DNA of 45,814 nucleotides from positions 1-45,814 of the forward strand of contig NZ_FOUI01000012.1 in the NCBI RefSeq assembly GCF_900114825.1. Direction: 5' to 3'. The stretch comes from Halopseudomonas yangmingensis. GTDB taxonomy: Bacteria > Pseudomonadota > Gammaproteobacteria > Pseudomonadales > Pseudomonadaceae. The notes under the pieces are model-generated. The model made no database searches. It saw only the letters and a program-made list of their open reading frames with translations, and was not told the origin of the DNA. Numbering within the stretch: the stretch's first letter is position 1; each line of letters starts with the position of its first letter. This document shows, piece by piece, positions 1 through 8,239 of this stretch. Both the position numbers and the translations under genes were made by a program.

Positions 1-745
1 GGGGAGATTGTGCGGCCACTGGGACCGCCGACTTTAGTCGGCCAGCACTGCAACGCAGTGCGCTGGGGTGTGGTGCCGGGAAGCAATACCGGGATGGTCG
101 TCTGAAAACCAGCAGCCCTTCGGACTGCATTGCCGACTGAAGTCGGCGGTCCCAAAGATCCAAACCGGCAGCCCTTTGGGCTGCATTGCCGACTGAAGTC
201 GGCGGTCCCAGAAAAGCACACCCTTGACCGAGCGTTGGGCGGGCAGATTGTACGGCCACTGGGACCGCCGACTTTAGTCGGCCAGCACGGCGTAGCCGTG
301 CGCTGGGGTATGGTGCCGGAAAGCAATACCGGAATGGTCGCCTGAAAACCAGCAGCCCTTTGGGCTGCATTGCCGACTGAAGTCGGCGGTCCCAAAGACC
401 CAACCCGGCAGCCCTTTGGGCTGCGTTGCCGACTGAAGTCGGCGATCCCAGAAAAGCACACCCTTGACCGAGCGTTGGGCGGGCAGATTGTACGGACCAC
501 TGGGACCGCCGACTTTAGTCGGCCAGCACTGCAACGCAGTGCGCTGGGGTGTGGTGCCGGGAAGCAATACCGGGATGGTCGCCTGAAACCCGGCAGCCCT
601 TTGGGCTGCGTTGCCGACTGAAGTCGGCGGTCCCAAAGACCCAACCCAGCAGCCCTTCGGACTGCATTGCCGACTGAAGTCGGCGGTCCCAAAGATCCAA
701 ACCGGCAGCCCTTTGGGCTGCGTTGCCGACTGACGTCGGCAATCA
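1..745. repeat. Tandem array of about 240-bp units built from REP palindromes
   Basis: The palindrome GCCGACTGAAGTCGGC or its variant GCCGACTTTAGTCGGC occurs at 27, 132, 188, 267, 372, 428, 508, 613, 669 and (with one change) 725. The spacing repeats with a period of 240-241 bases, so these are about three copies of one composite unit plus a remainder. Between palindromes the same filler recurs (GGTCCCA, AGCAGCCCTT, GAAAAGCACACCC). The same blocks return at 44695-44940 and 45660-45814 beside a RAYT transposase. This is a non-coding repeat array. Small open frames across it exist only because the repeat lacks stops. Confidence 0.9.
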
Positions 746-750
746 CAGCA

Positions 751-1071
751 TCAGCGGATTGTCTGGAGGTTGTTTGAAGTCTGTGCGGATGATCTGCTGC
801 GACCAGCGCGGCGCTGCATAAAGCGCTCGATGTAAGAGCAGGAAGGAATCACCTTGTAACCCTGTCCATGGGCCCAGGCCAAAGCCTGATCGGCCAGCAG
901 CGCCGCGATCCCCTTGCCACGCAAGGCAACCGGCACAAAGGTCCGATAAAAGTCCAGCGTCCGACTGCCAAGATCCATGTAATCAAGAGTGGCACGACTG
1001 CCCTCAAGCTCAACATAGAAGTTCCTGTTGTTCGGATCGTGACTTACCTGTGGTTCCGTGCTCACCAGCAA
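751..1071 (-). CDS. Small GNAT-family N-acetyltransferase (NATD1/YjdJ-like)
   Basis: A 106-residue protein with the compact one-domain acetyltransferase pattern of the Acetyltransf_CG/NATD1 family. An N-terminal strand region (NNRNFYVELEG) is followed by a tyrosine-rich strand, the acetyl-CoA loop VALRGKGIAALLADQAL (about residues 48-64), and the closing segment VIPSCSYIERFM. The substrate is unknown. It lies downstream of the GntP permease on the same strand with a gap of about 180 bases. The last 20 or so residues, rich in Arg and Ser, run past the usual end of the family and stop at the edge of the REP array, so the C-terminus may have been altered by repeat insertion. Confidence 0.75.
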   Translation of the reverse strand: MLVSTEPQVSHDPNNRNFYVELEGSRATLDYMDLGSRTLDFYRTFVPVALRGKGIAALLADQALAWAHGQGYKVIPSCSYIERFMQRRAGRSRSSAQTSNNLQTIR

Positions 1072-1202
1072 GCCTCCTGCAGATTACCGATTCTGGTCCA
1101 AGGGACTATTTCCGACAGCAACCCAAGACCAAAGTTGCATTGCAATCATCAGGAAAAATCCGGCAGGGAAAAACCTTCAGATAAATCAAATGGCTTCAAA
1201 TC

Positions 1203-1234
1203 ATGCAGACAGACAAGCAAAAACCTGTCTGCAT
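1203..1234 (-). terminator. Stem-loop downstream of the permease gene
   Basis: A perfect 10-bp inverted repeat, ATGCAGACAG paired with CTGTCTGCAT, encloses a 12-base loop 16 bases beyond the permease stop codon. No clean U-run follows on the minus strand, so it may be a 3'-end stabilising hairpin rather than an intrinsic terminator. Confidence 0.5.
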
Positions 1235-1249
1235 GACATCAGAGCAGCC

Positions 1250-2644
1250 TCAGCTGATTCCCAGAACCATCAGCAAAGCAATCGCGGCGAGACAGGCAAT
1301 TACCGGAATGGCCACCGTCACCGCAAACATGTCCTTGTAAGCTTCCTTGTGGGTAATACCCATGATCATAAAGGTAGCGATCACCGCGCCGCAGTGCGGC
1401 AGCGAATCCAGGCCACCGGAAGCGATAGCCGCAATACGGTGCAGTATTTCCGGCGATACGCCCATTTCCAGGTAATGCGGCGCCAGCGTCTGCATGAATA
1501 TCTGCAGACCACCCGAGGAAGAACCGACAATCGCCGACACCACACTGGCGGAGGTGAACACCGATAGCAGCGGCGGCAGATCCAGCCCCAGCACCCAGGT
1601 AGCGAAATGGCCGAAACCGGCGGTCTGGGTTACCACACCACCAAAACCGATCACCGCAGCGGTGTTGATCAGCGGCATGATCGAGTCTTCAGCACCCTGA
1701 CCAAACACCTGCCCGAGCTTGCGGCGCATCGACGGAAAGATCACCGCACAGGTCAGCGCACCCAGCACCAATGCAATGCTCGGCCAGACAATCGGCTGGG
1801 TCTGGCTGAATCGCAACAACTCGGCAAACAGGTTTTCACTGGTGGAGACATCGAAGATAGCCACCAACAGGCGCGGCAGCATGATGGTACCCAGCACCAC
1901 GGCCATCGGGATGATCGCCATCTGCCACGGCGGCGCATCCGCCTGGTCGCCAATCAACTGCTCCATGCGGCGGTCCTGGGCATTCTCGACAAAACCCTCG
2001 CCGGTCACACGGGCCTTTCTCCAGCCATGCTCCACATACCACATGCCCAGACCGGCCATGATCAGTGCGGCAAAGATACCGATCCAGCCACCGGCAAACA
2101 GGTCAGTGCCCAGGGAGCTGGCGGAAATCACGTTATGGATTGAAGGGGTGCCCGGCAACGCCGTCATGGTAAAGGTACCAGCCCCTACCGAAGTGGCCGC
2201 CGCCCACAGGCGCTTGGGCAGATTGGCCTCGCGCATCAGCGTGATACCCAGCGGATACATGGTGAACACCACCACAAACACCACCACGCCGCCGTAGGTC
2301 AGCAGCGCACAGACAATCATGCCGACCAGCAAGGTGCGTTTGACGCCAAGACTGCGGGTAATCGCCAGGGCAATACTCTTGGCCGCCTGACTGGTAGCCA
2401 TCGCCTTACCGAAAATCGCCCCGCAGAGAAACAACAGGAAGAACTTGCCGGCAAAGGTAAAGGCACCCAGCGGCCCGAAGGGATAGAACTCCAGTAGCGT
2501 CTTCGGCAGCAGCAAACCGTTGGTCAAGGCTACTACCAGCGCACACAGCAATGAGGCGATTAAAATATTGACGCCGCGTAGCGCCATAAAGATCAACAGC
2601 GCCAGACCGGCCAGCAGGCCAAGATTTCCCAGCATGGAGTGCAT
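1250..2644 (-). CDS. GntP-family permease (gluconate or hydroxy-acid type)
   Basis: A 464-residue, very hydrophobic inner-membrane protein with about 12 membrane segments spread over its length. The central segment GAGTFTMTALPGTPSIHN (about residues 154-171) and the C-terminal GSSSGGLQIFMQTL and ASGGLDSLPHCGAVI segments are typical of the GntP/ion-transporter superfamily, which takes up gluconate, 3-hydroxybutyrate or related acids by symport. The length fits the family. ATG codons at 2644 and 2638 are both possible; AGGG lies just upstream. It stands alone apart from the downstream GNAT gene, and no catabolic partner nearby identifies the substrate. Confidence 0.8.
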   Translation of the reverse strand: MHSMLGNLGLLAGLALLIFMALRGVNILIASLLCALVVALTNGLLLPKTLLEFYPFGPLGAFTFAGKFFLLFLCGAIFGKAMATSQAAKSIALAITRSLGVKRTLLVGMIVCALLTYGGVVVFVVVFTMYPLGITLMREANLPKRLWAAATSVGAGTFTMTALPGTPSIHNVISASSLGTDLFAGGWIGIFAALIMAGLGMWYVEHGWRKARVTGEGFVENAQDRRMEQLIGDQADAPPWQMAIIPMAVVLGTIMLPRLLVAIFDVSTSENLFAELLRFSQTQPIVWPSIALVLGALTCAVIFPSMRRKLGQVFGQGAEDSIMPLINTAAVIGFGGVVTQTAGFGHFATWVLGLDLPPLLSVFTSASVVSAIVGSSSGGLQIFMQTLAPHYLEMGVSPEILHRIAAIASGGLDSLPHCGAVIATFMIMGITHKEAYKDMFAVTVAIPVIACLAAIALLMVLGIS

Positions 2645-2769
2645 CCCTAGTTGTGATTGTGATTATCTGGAACTACACCTTACGCAAGATTCGCATCATT
2701 TCAAGACAGAACAGGTAAATTCACTCAGCTGAATGGTTGCAACACCCGGCAATTTATGACGCCTGTCAG

Positions 2770-2838
2770 TTTTCATTCCTGAAGCAACTGCTAATATAGG
2801 TTCGCCAGACCTCTGGCAAGGACTTTCAACCAAGGGGA
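2770..2838 (+). promoter_or_regulatory. Candidate promoter and ribosome binding site of oprI
   Basis: A -10-like TAATAT lies at 2792-2797 and a weak -35-like TTTTCA at 2770-2775, 16 bases apart. The strong Shine-Dalgarno AAGGGGA at 2832-2838 stands five bases before the oprI ATG. The SD is clear; the promoter is assigned only by position and match. Confidence 0.45.
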
Positions 2839-2843
2839 TTTAT

Positions 2844-3098
2844 ATGAAAACTGCACTCAAGCTCTCCGCCGTTGCACTGGCATCTCTGCTGGCTGTAGGT
2901 TGCAGCAACACCCAACTGCAGGAAACCAACACCCGACTGACTGCCAACGAGCGCGCCACCGCCGCTGCTCAAGCCCGTGCTGACGAGGCCTGGAACAAGG
3001 CCAACGAAGCGCTGGCTGCTGCCCAGCGTGCCCAACAGACCGCTGACGAAGCCAACGAGCGCGCCCTGCGCATGCTCGAAAAGGCCAGCCGCAAGTAA
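2844..3098 (+). CDS. oprI: Major outer-membrane lipoprotein OprI (Lpp-type)
   Basis: An 84-residue precursor with a lipoprotein signal peptide ([20 protein letters not shown]). The lipobox is LAVGC, so Cys20 is the predicted lipidated first residue. The rest is an alanine-rich heptad coiled coil (about residues 25-80) ending in Arg-Lys, as in the Pseudomonas OprI/Lpp family. The terminal Lys is the known point of attachment to peptidoglycan in this family. Length and composition match OprI closely. It converges on an L,D-transpeptidase gene, the enzyme class that in other bacteria joins Lpp to peptidoglycan, so a functional pairing is plausible. Confidence 0.93.
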   Translation: MKTALKLSAVALASLLAVGCSNTQLQETNTRLTANERATAAAQARADEAWNKANEALAAAQRAQQTADEANERALRMLEKASRK

Positions 3099-3108
3099 GT
3101 GGTCCCTG

Positions 3109-3135
3109 GTGCGGCTGTCACTCCGGCAGCCGCAC
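3109..3135. terminator. Stem-loop between the convergent oprI and L,D-transpeptidase genes
   Basis: A perfect 9-bp stem, GTGCGGCTG with CAGCCGCAC, has a 9-base loop containing the stop codon of the minus-strand transpeptidase gene. Its place between two converging genes suggests a shared terminator. It lacks a T-run on either side, so factor-independent action is uncertain. Confidence 0.5.
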
Positions 3136-4050
3136 ACCTATCTGGCGCGGTACGCCATCCTCGGCGTGCACCACATCACGAATGCGCGTCCAGTCCAGCC
3201 TGAAACCTGTCACCTTCGCCGACTGCTCCTGAAGCAACTGCTGGATCGCCGCCTGACGGTCAATGGTGGACGGCAGACCATGCTCATCCAGCGGCGCATG
3301 GGCTTCCAGATACAGCACATCTCCCTCAACGCCCAGCTTGAACGGCTGATTGACGATAGTTACCGTGGTGCCCAGCGGAATCTGCGGAAACAGCTCGCCA
3401 ATATCCGGGTTACGCATCCGAAAGCAGCCGTGACTGACGCGCATGCCGATGCCGAACTTCTTGTTGGTGCCATGGATTACATAGGCACCCAGTGCCAGAT
3501 TCATCTTGTAAGGCCCCATCGGATTGTCCGGCCCCGGCGGCACCACCGTGGGCAGAAAATTGCCCTGCGCGGCATGCTCCTGACGGATCGACTGCGGCGG
3601 ATACCAGGACGGATTAGCCTCCTTGCGCGCTACCCGGGTCTGACCTATCGGTGATGACCAGCCCTCGCGGCCAATCCCCACCGGATAGGTAATCACCCGC
3701 TGCCCGTCTGCCGGAAAGAAATACAGGCGATACTCCGGCAGGTTGATGACAATGCCACTGCGTGGCGCATCCGGCAGTACATGCCGCCCCGGCAACAGCA
3801 CCTCGACCCCCTCACCGGGCAGCCAGGGATCGACCCCGGGATTGGCCGCAAGCATTTCCAGGTAACCAAAACCGTGGCGCTCACCCAGATCATCCAGGGT
3901 ATCCTCAAAACGCGCCTCGACCGTGCGCAGCGCACCGACCAGATGCTGCCCTGCACTCGCCAGCGGGTATTCGGCTGCCTGTGTACTGACGACAGAAAAA
4001 GCCAGCAAGATCAAGCTGTTGCGCAAGATAGATCGAACCATTGGCATCAT
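3118..4050 (-). CDS. L,D-transpeptidase (YkuD domain), periplasmic
   Basis: A 310-residue protein with a signal peptide (hydrophobic residues 10-23, cleavage near STQA-AEYP). A LysM-like N-terminal region (about 48-92, with ERHGF and NPGVDPWLPGEG) is followed by a YkuD catalytic domain (about 97-235). The active-site motif is HGT at 193-195 and SHGCFRM at 206-212; Cys209 is the expected nucleophile. Such enzymes make 3-3 cross-links or attach Lpp to peptidoglycan, and the convergent oprI neighbour favours the latter (inference). Its ATG overlaps the stop codon of tesA in TGATG, which points to co-translation. Confidence 0.88.
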   Translation of the reverse strand: MMPMVRSILRNSLILLAFSVVSTQAAEYPLASAGQHLVGALRTVEARFEDTLDDLGERHGFGYLEMLAANPGVDPWLPGEGVEVLLPGRHVLPDAPRSGIVINLPEYRLYFFPADGQRVITYPVGIGREGWSSPIGQTRVARKEANPSWYPPQSIRQEHAAQGNFLPTVVPPGPDNPMGPYKMNLALGAYVIHGTNKKFGIGMRVSHGCFRMRNPDIGELFPQIPLGTTVTIVNQPFKLGVEGDVLYLEAHAPLDEHGLPSTIDRQAAIQQLLQEQSAKVTGFRLDWTRIRDVVHAEDGVPRQIGVRLPE

Positions 4051-4688
4051 CAGTCTCCAGCGGAGCCAAGCCAGTCGGCCAGCAACGGCCAGGCATTTTC
4101 CAGCAACTGCGACTGGGCCTCGGCACGCGGGTGTATGCCATCATCCTGCATCAATGCCGGGTCACCGGCCACCCCTTCAAGGAAGAACGGCATCAGCGGC
4201 ACCCGGTACTGCGCGGCCAGATCAACGAACACCTGCTCGAACCCCTGGGTGTAACGCGGACCATAGTTGGGCGGGATACGCATGCCCAGCAGCAGCACAT
4301 CGGCGCCCGCCGCCTGCCCCAGCTCGATCATCTGCGAAAGATTCTGTTGCATAGTCGCCAGCGGGGTGCCGCGCAGTCCGTCATTGCCACCCAATTCGAT
4401 CATAAGGAGGTCCGGCTGATGTGCCTCGAGCAGCGCCGGAAGCCGTGCCAGACCGCCACTTGAGGTCTCGCCACTGACCGACGCATTGACCACCGCCGCG
4501 GCCATTTCACGCTCGGCAAGGCGCTGTTGCAGCAGGCTGACCCAGCCCTGCTCGAGTTCCACGCCCCATCCGGCGCTGATACTATCGCCAACTATCAGCA
4601 GAGTCCGTGCCGAAGCCGACAGGCTCGACAGAGCCAGCAGGCAGAGCAGCAAGGCCGCACCCAAAGGGTGTGCAATTCGCACTTTCAT
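4050..4688 (-). CDS. tesA: GDSL esterase/acyl-CoA thioesterase I (TesA), periplasmic
   Basis: A 212-residue SGNH hydrolase with a signal peptide (residues 1-27, ending SASA). Block I is GDSISAGWG with Ser36 as nucleophile. The block III motif GGNDG and the C-terminal DDGIHP (Asp and His of the triad) are present. It hydrolyses fatty acyl thioesters, lysophospholipids and aryl esters. The start at 4688 was chosen because it gives a normal Lys-positive signal peptide. It is divergent from the ABC transporter pair, with 26 bases between starts. This tesA-ybbA-ybbP layout is the usual one in Pseudomonas and enteric bacteria. Confidence 0.92.
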   Translation of the reverse strand: MKVRIAHPLGAALLLCLLALSSLSASARTLLIVGDSISAGWGVELEQGWVSLLQQRLAEREMAAAVVNASVSGETSSGGLARLPALLEAHQPDLLMIELGGNDGLRGTPLATMQQNLSQMIELGQAAGADVLLLGMRIPPNYGPRYTQGFEQVFVDLAAQYRVPLMPFFLEGVAGDPALMQDDGIHPRAEAQSQLLENAWPLLADWLGSAGD

Positions 4689-4714
4689 CCAGTCACACCT
4701 CACGGGAAGTCACC

Positions 4715-5392
4715 ATGTCCGAGCCGGTCATCATCGCCCGCCACCTTAGCAAAGTCGTCCGCAGCCCGGAAGCCGAGCTGCGCATCCTGGACGACGTCAG
4801 CCTGCAGGTCGAGCGCGGCGCCAGCCTGGCGATCATCGGCAGTTCCGGCTCAGGCAAATCGACCCTGCTCGGCCTGCTGGCCGGACTGGATCAACCGAGC
4901 AGCGGTGAAGTGATTCTGGCCGGCCAGCCGCTTGGCACACTGGACGAGGACCAGCGCGCCCTGCTGCGTTCGAAACATGTCGGCTTCGTGTTTCAGTCGT
5001 TCCAGTTGCTCGGCAGCCTGGATGCCCTGGAAAACGTCATGCTGCCACTGGAGCTGCACGGCCGCCGCGATGCCCGCCAGCAGGCCCGCGAGCTGCTCGA
5101 ACGGGTCGGTCTTGGTGCCCGCGCCAGCCACTACCCGCGCCAGCTCTCCGGCGGTGAGCAGCAGCGCGTGGCAATTGCCCGGGCCTTTGCCAGCGAACCG
5201 GACATCCTGTTTGCCGACGAACCCACCGGCAACCTGGATGCTGCCACCGGCCAACGCATCAGTGATCTGCTGTTCAGCCTGAACCGCGAACAGGGCACTA
5301 CCCTGGTACTGGTCACCCACGAGCAGCGACTCGCCGAGCGCTGCAGCGCCAGCCTGCACCTCGAGGGTGGCCGCCTGCAGGAGCAGCGCTGA
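4715..5392 (+). CDS. ybbA: ABC transporter ATPase, YbbA/LolD type
   Basis: A 225-residue ATPase of the MacB/LolD/FtsE group. Walker A is GSSGSGKST (42-50), the Q-loop lies near VFQSF (92-96), the signature is LSGGEQQR (144-151), Walker B is ILFADEP (164-170), and a switch histidine follows in VLVTHE. It powers the FtsX-type permease encoded next, whose start overlaps its stop in TGATG. The pair is divergent from tesA. The transported substrate of YbbA-YbbP is not firmly known. Confidence 0.92.
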   Translation: MSEPVIIARHLSKVVRSPEAELRILDDVSLQVERGASLAIIGSSGSGKSTLLGLLAGLDQPSSGEVILAGQPLGTLDEDQRALLRSKHVGFVFQSFQLLGSLDALENVMLPLELHGRRDARQQARELLERVGLGARASHYPRQLSGGEQQRVAIARAFASEPDILFADEPTGNLDAATGQRISDLLFSLNREQGTTLVLVTHEQRLAERCSASLHLEGGRLQEQR

Positions 5393-7896
5393 TGGGCGCA
5401 CGCAATCTGGGCCTGCTGGCGCTGCGCCTGCTGTGGCGCGAATGGCGCGCCGGGGAACTGCGCATTCTGCTGGCCGCACTGCTGATCGCGGTACTGGTCA
5501 GCAGCAGCATCAGCCTGTTCAGTGACCGCCTGCAGCGCGGCATGCTGCAGCAGGCCGCCGAGTTCGTTGGTGCCGACATGCTGATCTCCGGGCGCGCACC
5601 CTTGCCGGAAGAATGGCGCCGCCAGGCCGCGCAGATGCAGCTGGAGAGCACCCTGGTGGTGGAATTCGCCAGCATGCTGGCAAGTGACACTGACATGCTG
5701 CTGGCCAGTGTACGGGCGGTCGATCAGGGCTATCCGCTGCGCGGCGAAGTGCGCCTGAGCCAGCAGTTACTCGGCGATGAGCAAACTGCCGAGGGCATTC
5801 CCGAGCCCGGCAGCCTGTGGGCCGAGGCGCGCCTGCTGCAACGGCTTGACAGCCTGCCCGGCGAACGACTGGAACTGGGTCTGCTGCAGCCGCAGGTAAG
5901 CGCCGTTCTGACCCATGAACCGGACCGCGCCGGCGACTTCTACAGCCTCAATCCACGGGTATTGATGAACCTGGCCGACCTGGAGGCCAGCGGCCTGATC
6001 CAGCCCGGCAGCCGGGTGCGCTACCGCCTGCTGCTGGCCGGGGCCGAGGCTGACCTGCTGCGCTACCGGCAATGGCTGGAGCCACAGCTGCAGGCCGGCC
6101 AGCGGATTACCGCAGTACAGGACGACAACCGTCAGATCGGCGGCGCACTGGAACGCGCCACGCGCTTTCTCGGGCTGGCGAGCATTGCCGCCGTGGTGCT
6201 GGCCGGTGTTGCCGTAGCCCTGTCGGCGCAGCGCTTTGCCAGCCGCCACTTCGACAGCAGCGCGCTGCTGCGCTGCTTCGGCCTGCAACGCCATCAGGTA
6301 CTCTGGCTGTTCCTGCTGCAACTGCTGGCCGTCGGACTGATCGCCACCCTGCTCGGATTGCTGCTCGGGCTGCTCACCCAGACTGTACTGGTTGCCTTGC
6401 TGGCCGACCTGCTACCACGCCAACTGCCGGCACCAGCCTTCTCGGCACTGGGCATGGGCGCCGCCACCGGCCTGATCACCCTGTTCGGCTTTGCCCTGCC
6501 GCCACTGCTGCAACTGGGCCGGGTAGCCCCGCTGCGGGTGCTGCGCCGCGACATGCTGCCATTGCCGGCCAGTGGCTGGCTGATCCATGGCCTGGCGCTC
6601 GGCAGTCTGGCGCTACTGTTGTGGCAGTTCACCGGGGATGCCGGCATTACCCTGGCCGTCTTGCTGGGCGGCGTCAGCAGCAGCCTGCTGCTGGGCCTGC
6701 TGGCCTGGTTGCTGCTGCGCAGCATCGGCCAGCGCCTGCGGCATGCCAGTCTGGCCTGGCGTCTGGGTGCCGGACAGCTGTTGCGCGACCCCGCAGGCGC
6801 CGCCGGACAGATTCTGGCCTTCGGGCTGATCCTGATGGCCATGACGCTGATCCTGATGCTGCGCACCGAGCTGCTCGACAACTGGCAGGCACAACTGCCG
6901 GAGGACACCCCCAATCACTTCGCCCTGAATATCCAGCCGGCCGAGGCCGAGTCCTTCAGCCAGCGTCTGGGCGAGCTGGGCGCCAGCCTGGCGCCGCTGT
7001 ACCCGATTACCCCGGCCCGTCTGGAACTGATCAACGACGAGCCGGCCCTGCAGCGCGCCGAACCCGGCAGCCAGCCGGAACGGGCAATCAACCGCGACCT
7101 CAGCGTCACCTGGAGCGCCGAGCTGCCGGCCGATAATCGCCTGCTGGCAGGCAACTGGTGGAGTGCGGCCGAAACCCGGCCCAAGGTCTCGGTCGAGGCC
7201 CGACTGGCGGAGAATCTGGGTATTGCCCTGGGTGACCGCCTGAGCTTCCAGATTGCCGGTCAACGTCTGGATGCCGAAGTCAGCAGTCTGCGCGAAGTGA
7301 ACTGGGACAACTTCACCCCGAATTTTTTCATGATCTTCTCGCCGGGCAGTCTGGATAACTACCCGCAGAGCATGCTCACCAGCTTCCGCCTCGATCCGCA
7401 GGATCAACAGGCCCTTCTTGAGCTGCGCCGGGCCTTTCCGGCGGTGACCCTGCTGGAGGTGGAAGCCATACTGCAGCAGGTTCGCGACATACTGGCGCAG
7501 GTCACCATCGCAGTGGAGCTCGTTCTGCTGTTCGTGCTGCTGGCCGGTTTCAGTGTGCTGTTTGCTGCCCTGCAGAGCAGTCTCGACCAGCGCCTGCACG
7601 AGGGTGCGCTGCTGCGCACCCTGGGCGCCGGGCGGCAGCTGCTGCGGCGCAGCCACCGGCGTGAATTCGGCCTGCTCGGCGCCCTCGCCGGGTTGCTGGC
7701 GATAGCCGGTGCGGAACTGGCCAGCTGGATTCTCTACCGCCAGGTGCTGGATATGCCTTGGCAACCACACTGGCTGCTGTGGCTGTTGCTGCCGCTGGCC
7801 GGGGCCCTGCTGATCGCCCTGGCCGGCAGTCTGGGCACCCGGGCGGTGGTGCAACGCAGCCCGCTGCATATCCTGCGCCAGGGAGACAACCAATGA
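5392..7896 (+). CDS. ybbP: ABC transporter permease, YbbP type (two FtsX domains)
   Basis: An 834-residue inner-membrane protein. A first membrane segment lies near residues 22-42, then a periplasmic region, a cluster of segments from about 258 to 470, a second periplasmic region (about 500-690), and a final cluster at 705-825. The duplicated FtsX layout and length fit YbbP, the partner of YbbA. It ends NQ-stop with its TGA overlapping the ATG of the native greB (ATGA at 7893-7896), so greB was formerly translationally coupled to it. Confidence 0.9.
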   Translation: MGARNLGLLALRLLWREWRAGELRILLAALLIAVLVSSSISLFSDRLQRGMLQQAAEFVGADMLISGRAPLPEEWRRQAAQMQLESTLVVEFASMLASDTDMLLASVRAVDQGYPLRGEVRLSQQLLGDEQTAEGIPEPGSLWAEARLLQRLDSLPGERLELGLLQPQVSAVLTHEPDRAGDFYSLNPRVLMNLADLEASGLIQPGSRVRYRLLLAGAEADLLRYRQWLEPQLQAGQRITAVQDDNRQIGGALERATRFLGLASIAAVVLAGVAVALSAQRFASRHFDSSALLRCFGLQRHQVLWLFLLQLLAVGLIATLLGLLLGLLTQTVLVALLADLLPRQLPAPAFSALGMGAATGLITLFGFALPPLLQLGRVAPLRVLRRDMLPLPASGWLIHGLALGSLALLLWQFTGDAGITLAVLLGGVSSSLLLGLLAWLLLRSIGQRLRHASLAWRLGAGQLLRDPAGAAGQILAFGLILMAMTLILMLRTELLDNWQAQLPEDTPNHFALNIQPAEAESFSQRLGELGASLAPLYPITPARLELINDEPALQRAEPGSQPERAINRDLSVTWSAELPADNRLLAGNWWSAAETRPKVSVEARLAENLGIALGDRLSFQIAGQRLDAEVSSLREVNWDNFTPNFFMIFSPGSLDNYPQSMLTSFRLDPQDQQALLELRRAFPAVTLLEVEAILQQVRDILAQVTIAVELVLLFVLLAGFSVLFAALQSSLDQRLHEGALLRTLGAGRQLLRRSHRREFGLLGALAGLLAIAGAELASWILYRQVLDMPWQPHWLLWLLLPLAGALLIALAGSLGTRAVVQRSPLHILRQGDNQ

Positions 7897-8117
7897 GCCG
7901 CTACCGCCCGCCGCGCGAAGCCGGCACCCCGCTGATCACCCCGCAGGGCGCCCGGCGGCTGCGCGAGGAGCTGCATGAACTCTGGCAGGTGCGCCGCCCG
8001 CAGGTGACTCAGGCAGTCAGCGAGGCCGCCGCCCTCGGCGATCGCTCCGAGAATGCAGAGGCCGTCAAAGAACCTCATCTGCAATACTATAATCTACAAC
8101 CCCATGATTTAAAATGA
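7893..8117 (+). pseudogene. greB: greB, 5' fragment, interrupted by the island
   Basis: The first 55 codons are native GreB up to the acidic-tip motif GDRSENA (Asp50, Glu53). From about 8057 the frame continues into island DNA for 19 foreign residues before a stop. The remaining native part resumes at 32430 in the same orientation. GreB binds RNA polymerase and stimulates cleavage of backtracked RNA through a two-helix coiled coil whose tip carries these acids. The fragment lacks the second helix and the C-terminal domain, so it should be inactive. Joining the two halves with one Asp codon restores a normal protein of about 166 residues. Confidence 0.93.
8051..8076. other. Left junction of the island within greB (attL)
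   Basis: Host greB sequence ends at GAGAATGC (8049-8056), and foreign sequence starts AGAGGCCGTC followed by AAAGAACC. The position is fixed by reading the GreB protein. The true crossover could lie a few bases to either side, because the lost host bases (about four, encoding part of Ala-Asp) cannot be read from either junction. AAAGAA stands 10 bases inside this edge and 11 bases inside the right edge in inverted orientation. Confidence 0.75.
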
Positions 8118-8239
8118 TTTTATTTTAGTACAATAATATTCTTAAGCTACTATTTTTCCGCACCCAAACAAAGACGATCCATCTACTACTCCGCAACCAG
8201 CTGCAATCAAACTTTTTCAGCTGCGCAACGGCGTATCCG

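Noticed and set aside
130-742. Several open frames on both strands within the repeat array
   Set aside because: They repeat one another because the DNA repeats, have no ribosome sites, and encode no recognisable protein.
1-745. Regularly spaced palindromes that could suggest a CRISPR array
   Set aside because: The units are about 240 bases, the spacers repeat too, and no cas genes are present; this is a REP array.
6613-7893. A 426-codon open frame antisense to ybbP
   Set aside because: It is an artefact of GC-rich codon bias opposite a well-supported permease; its Gln/Ala-rich composition is typical of such shadows.
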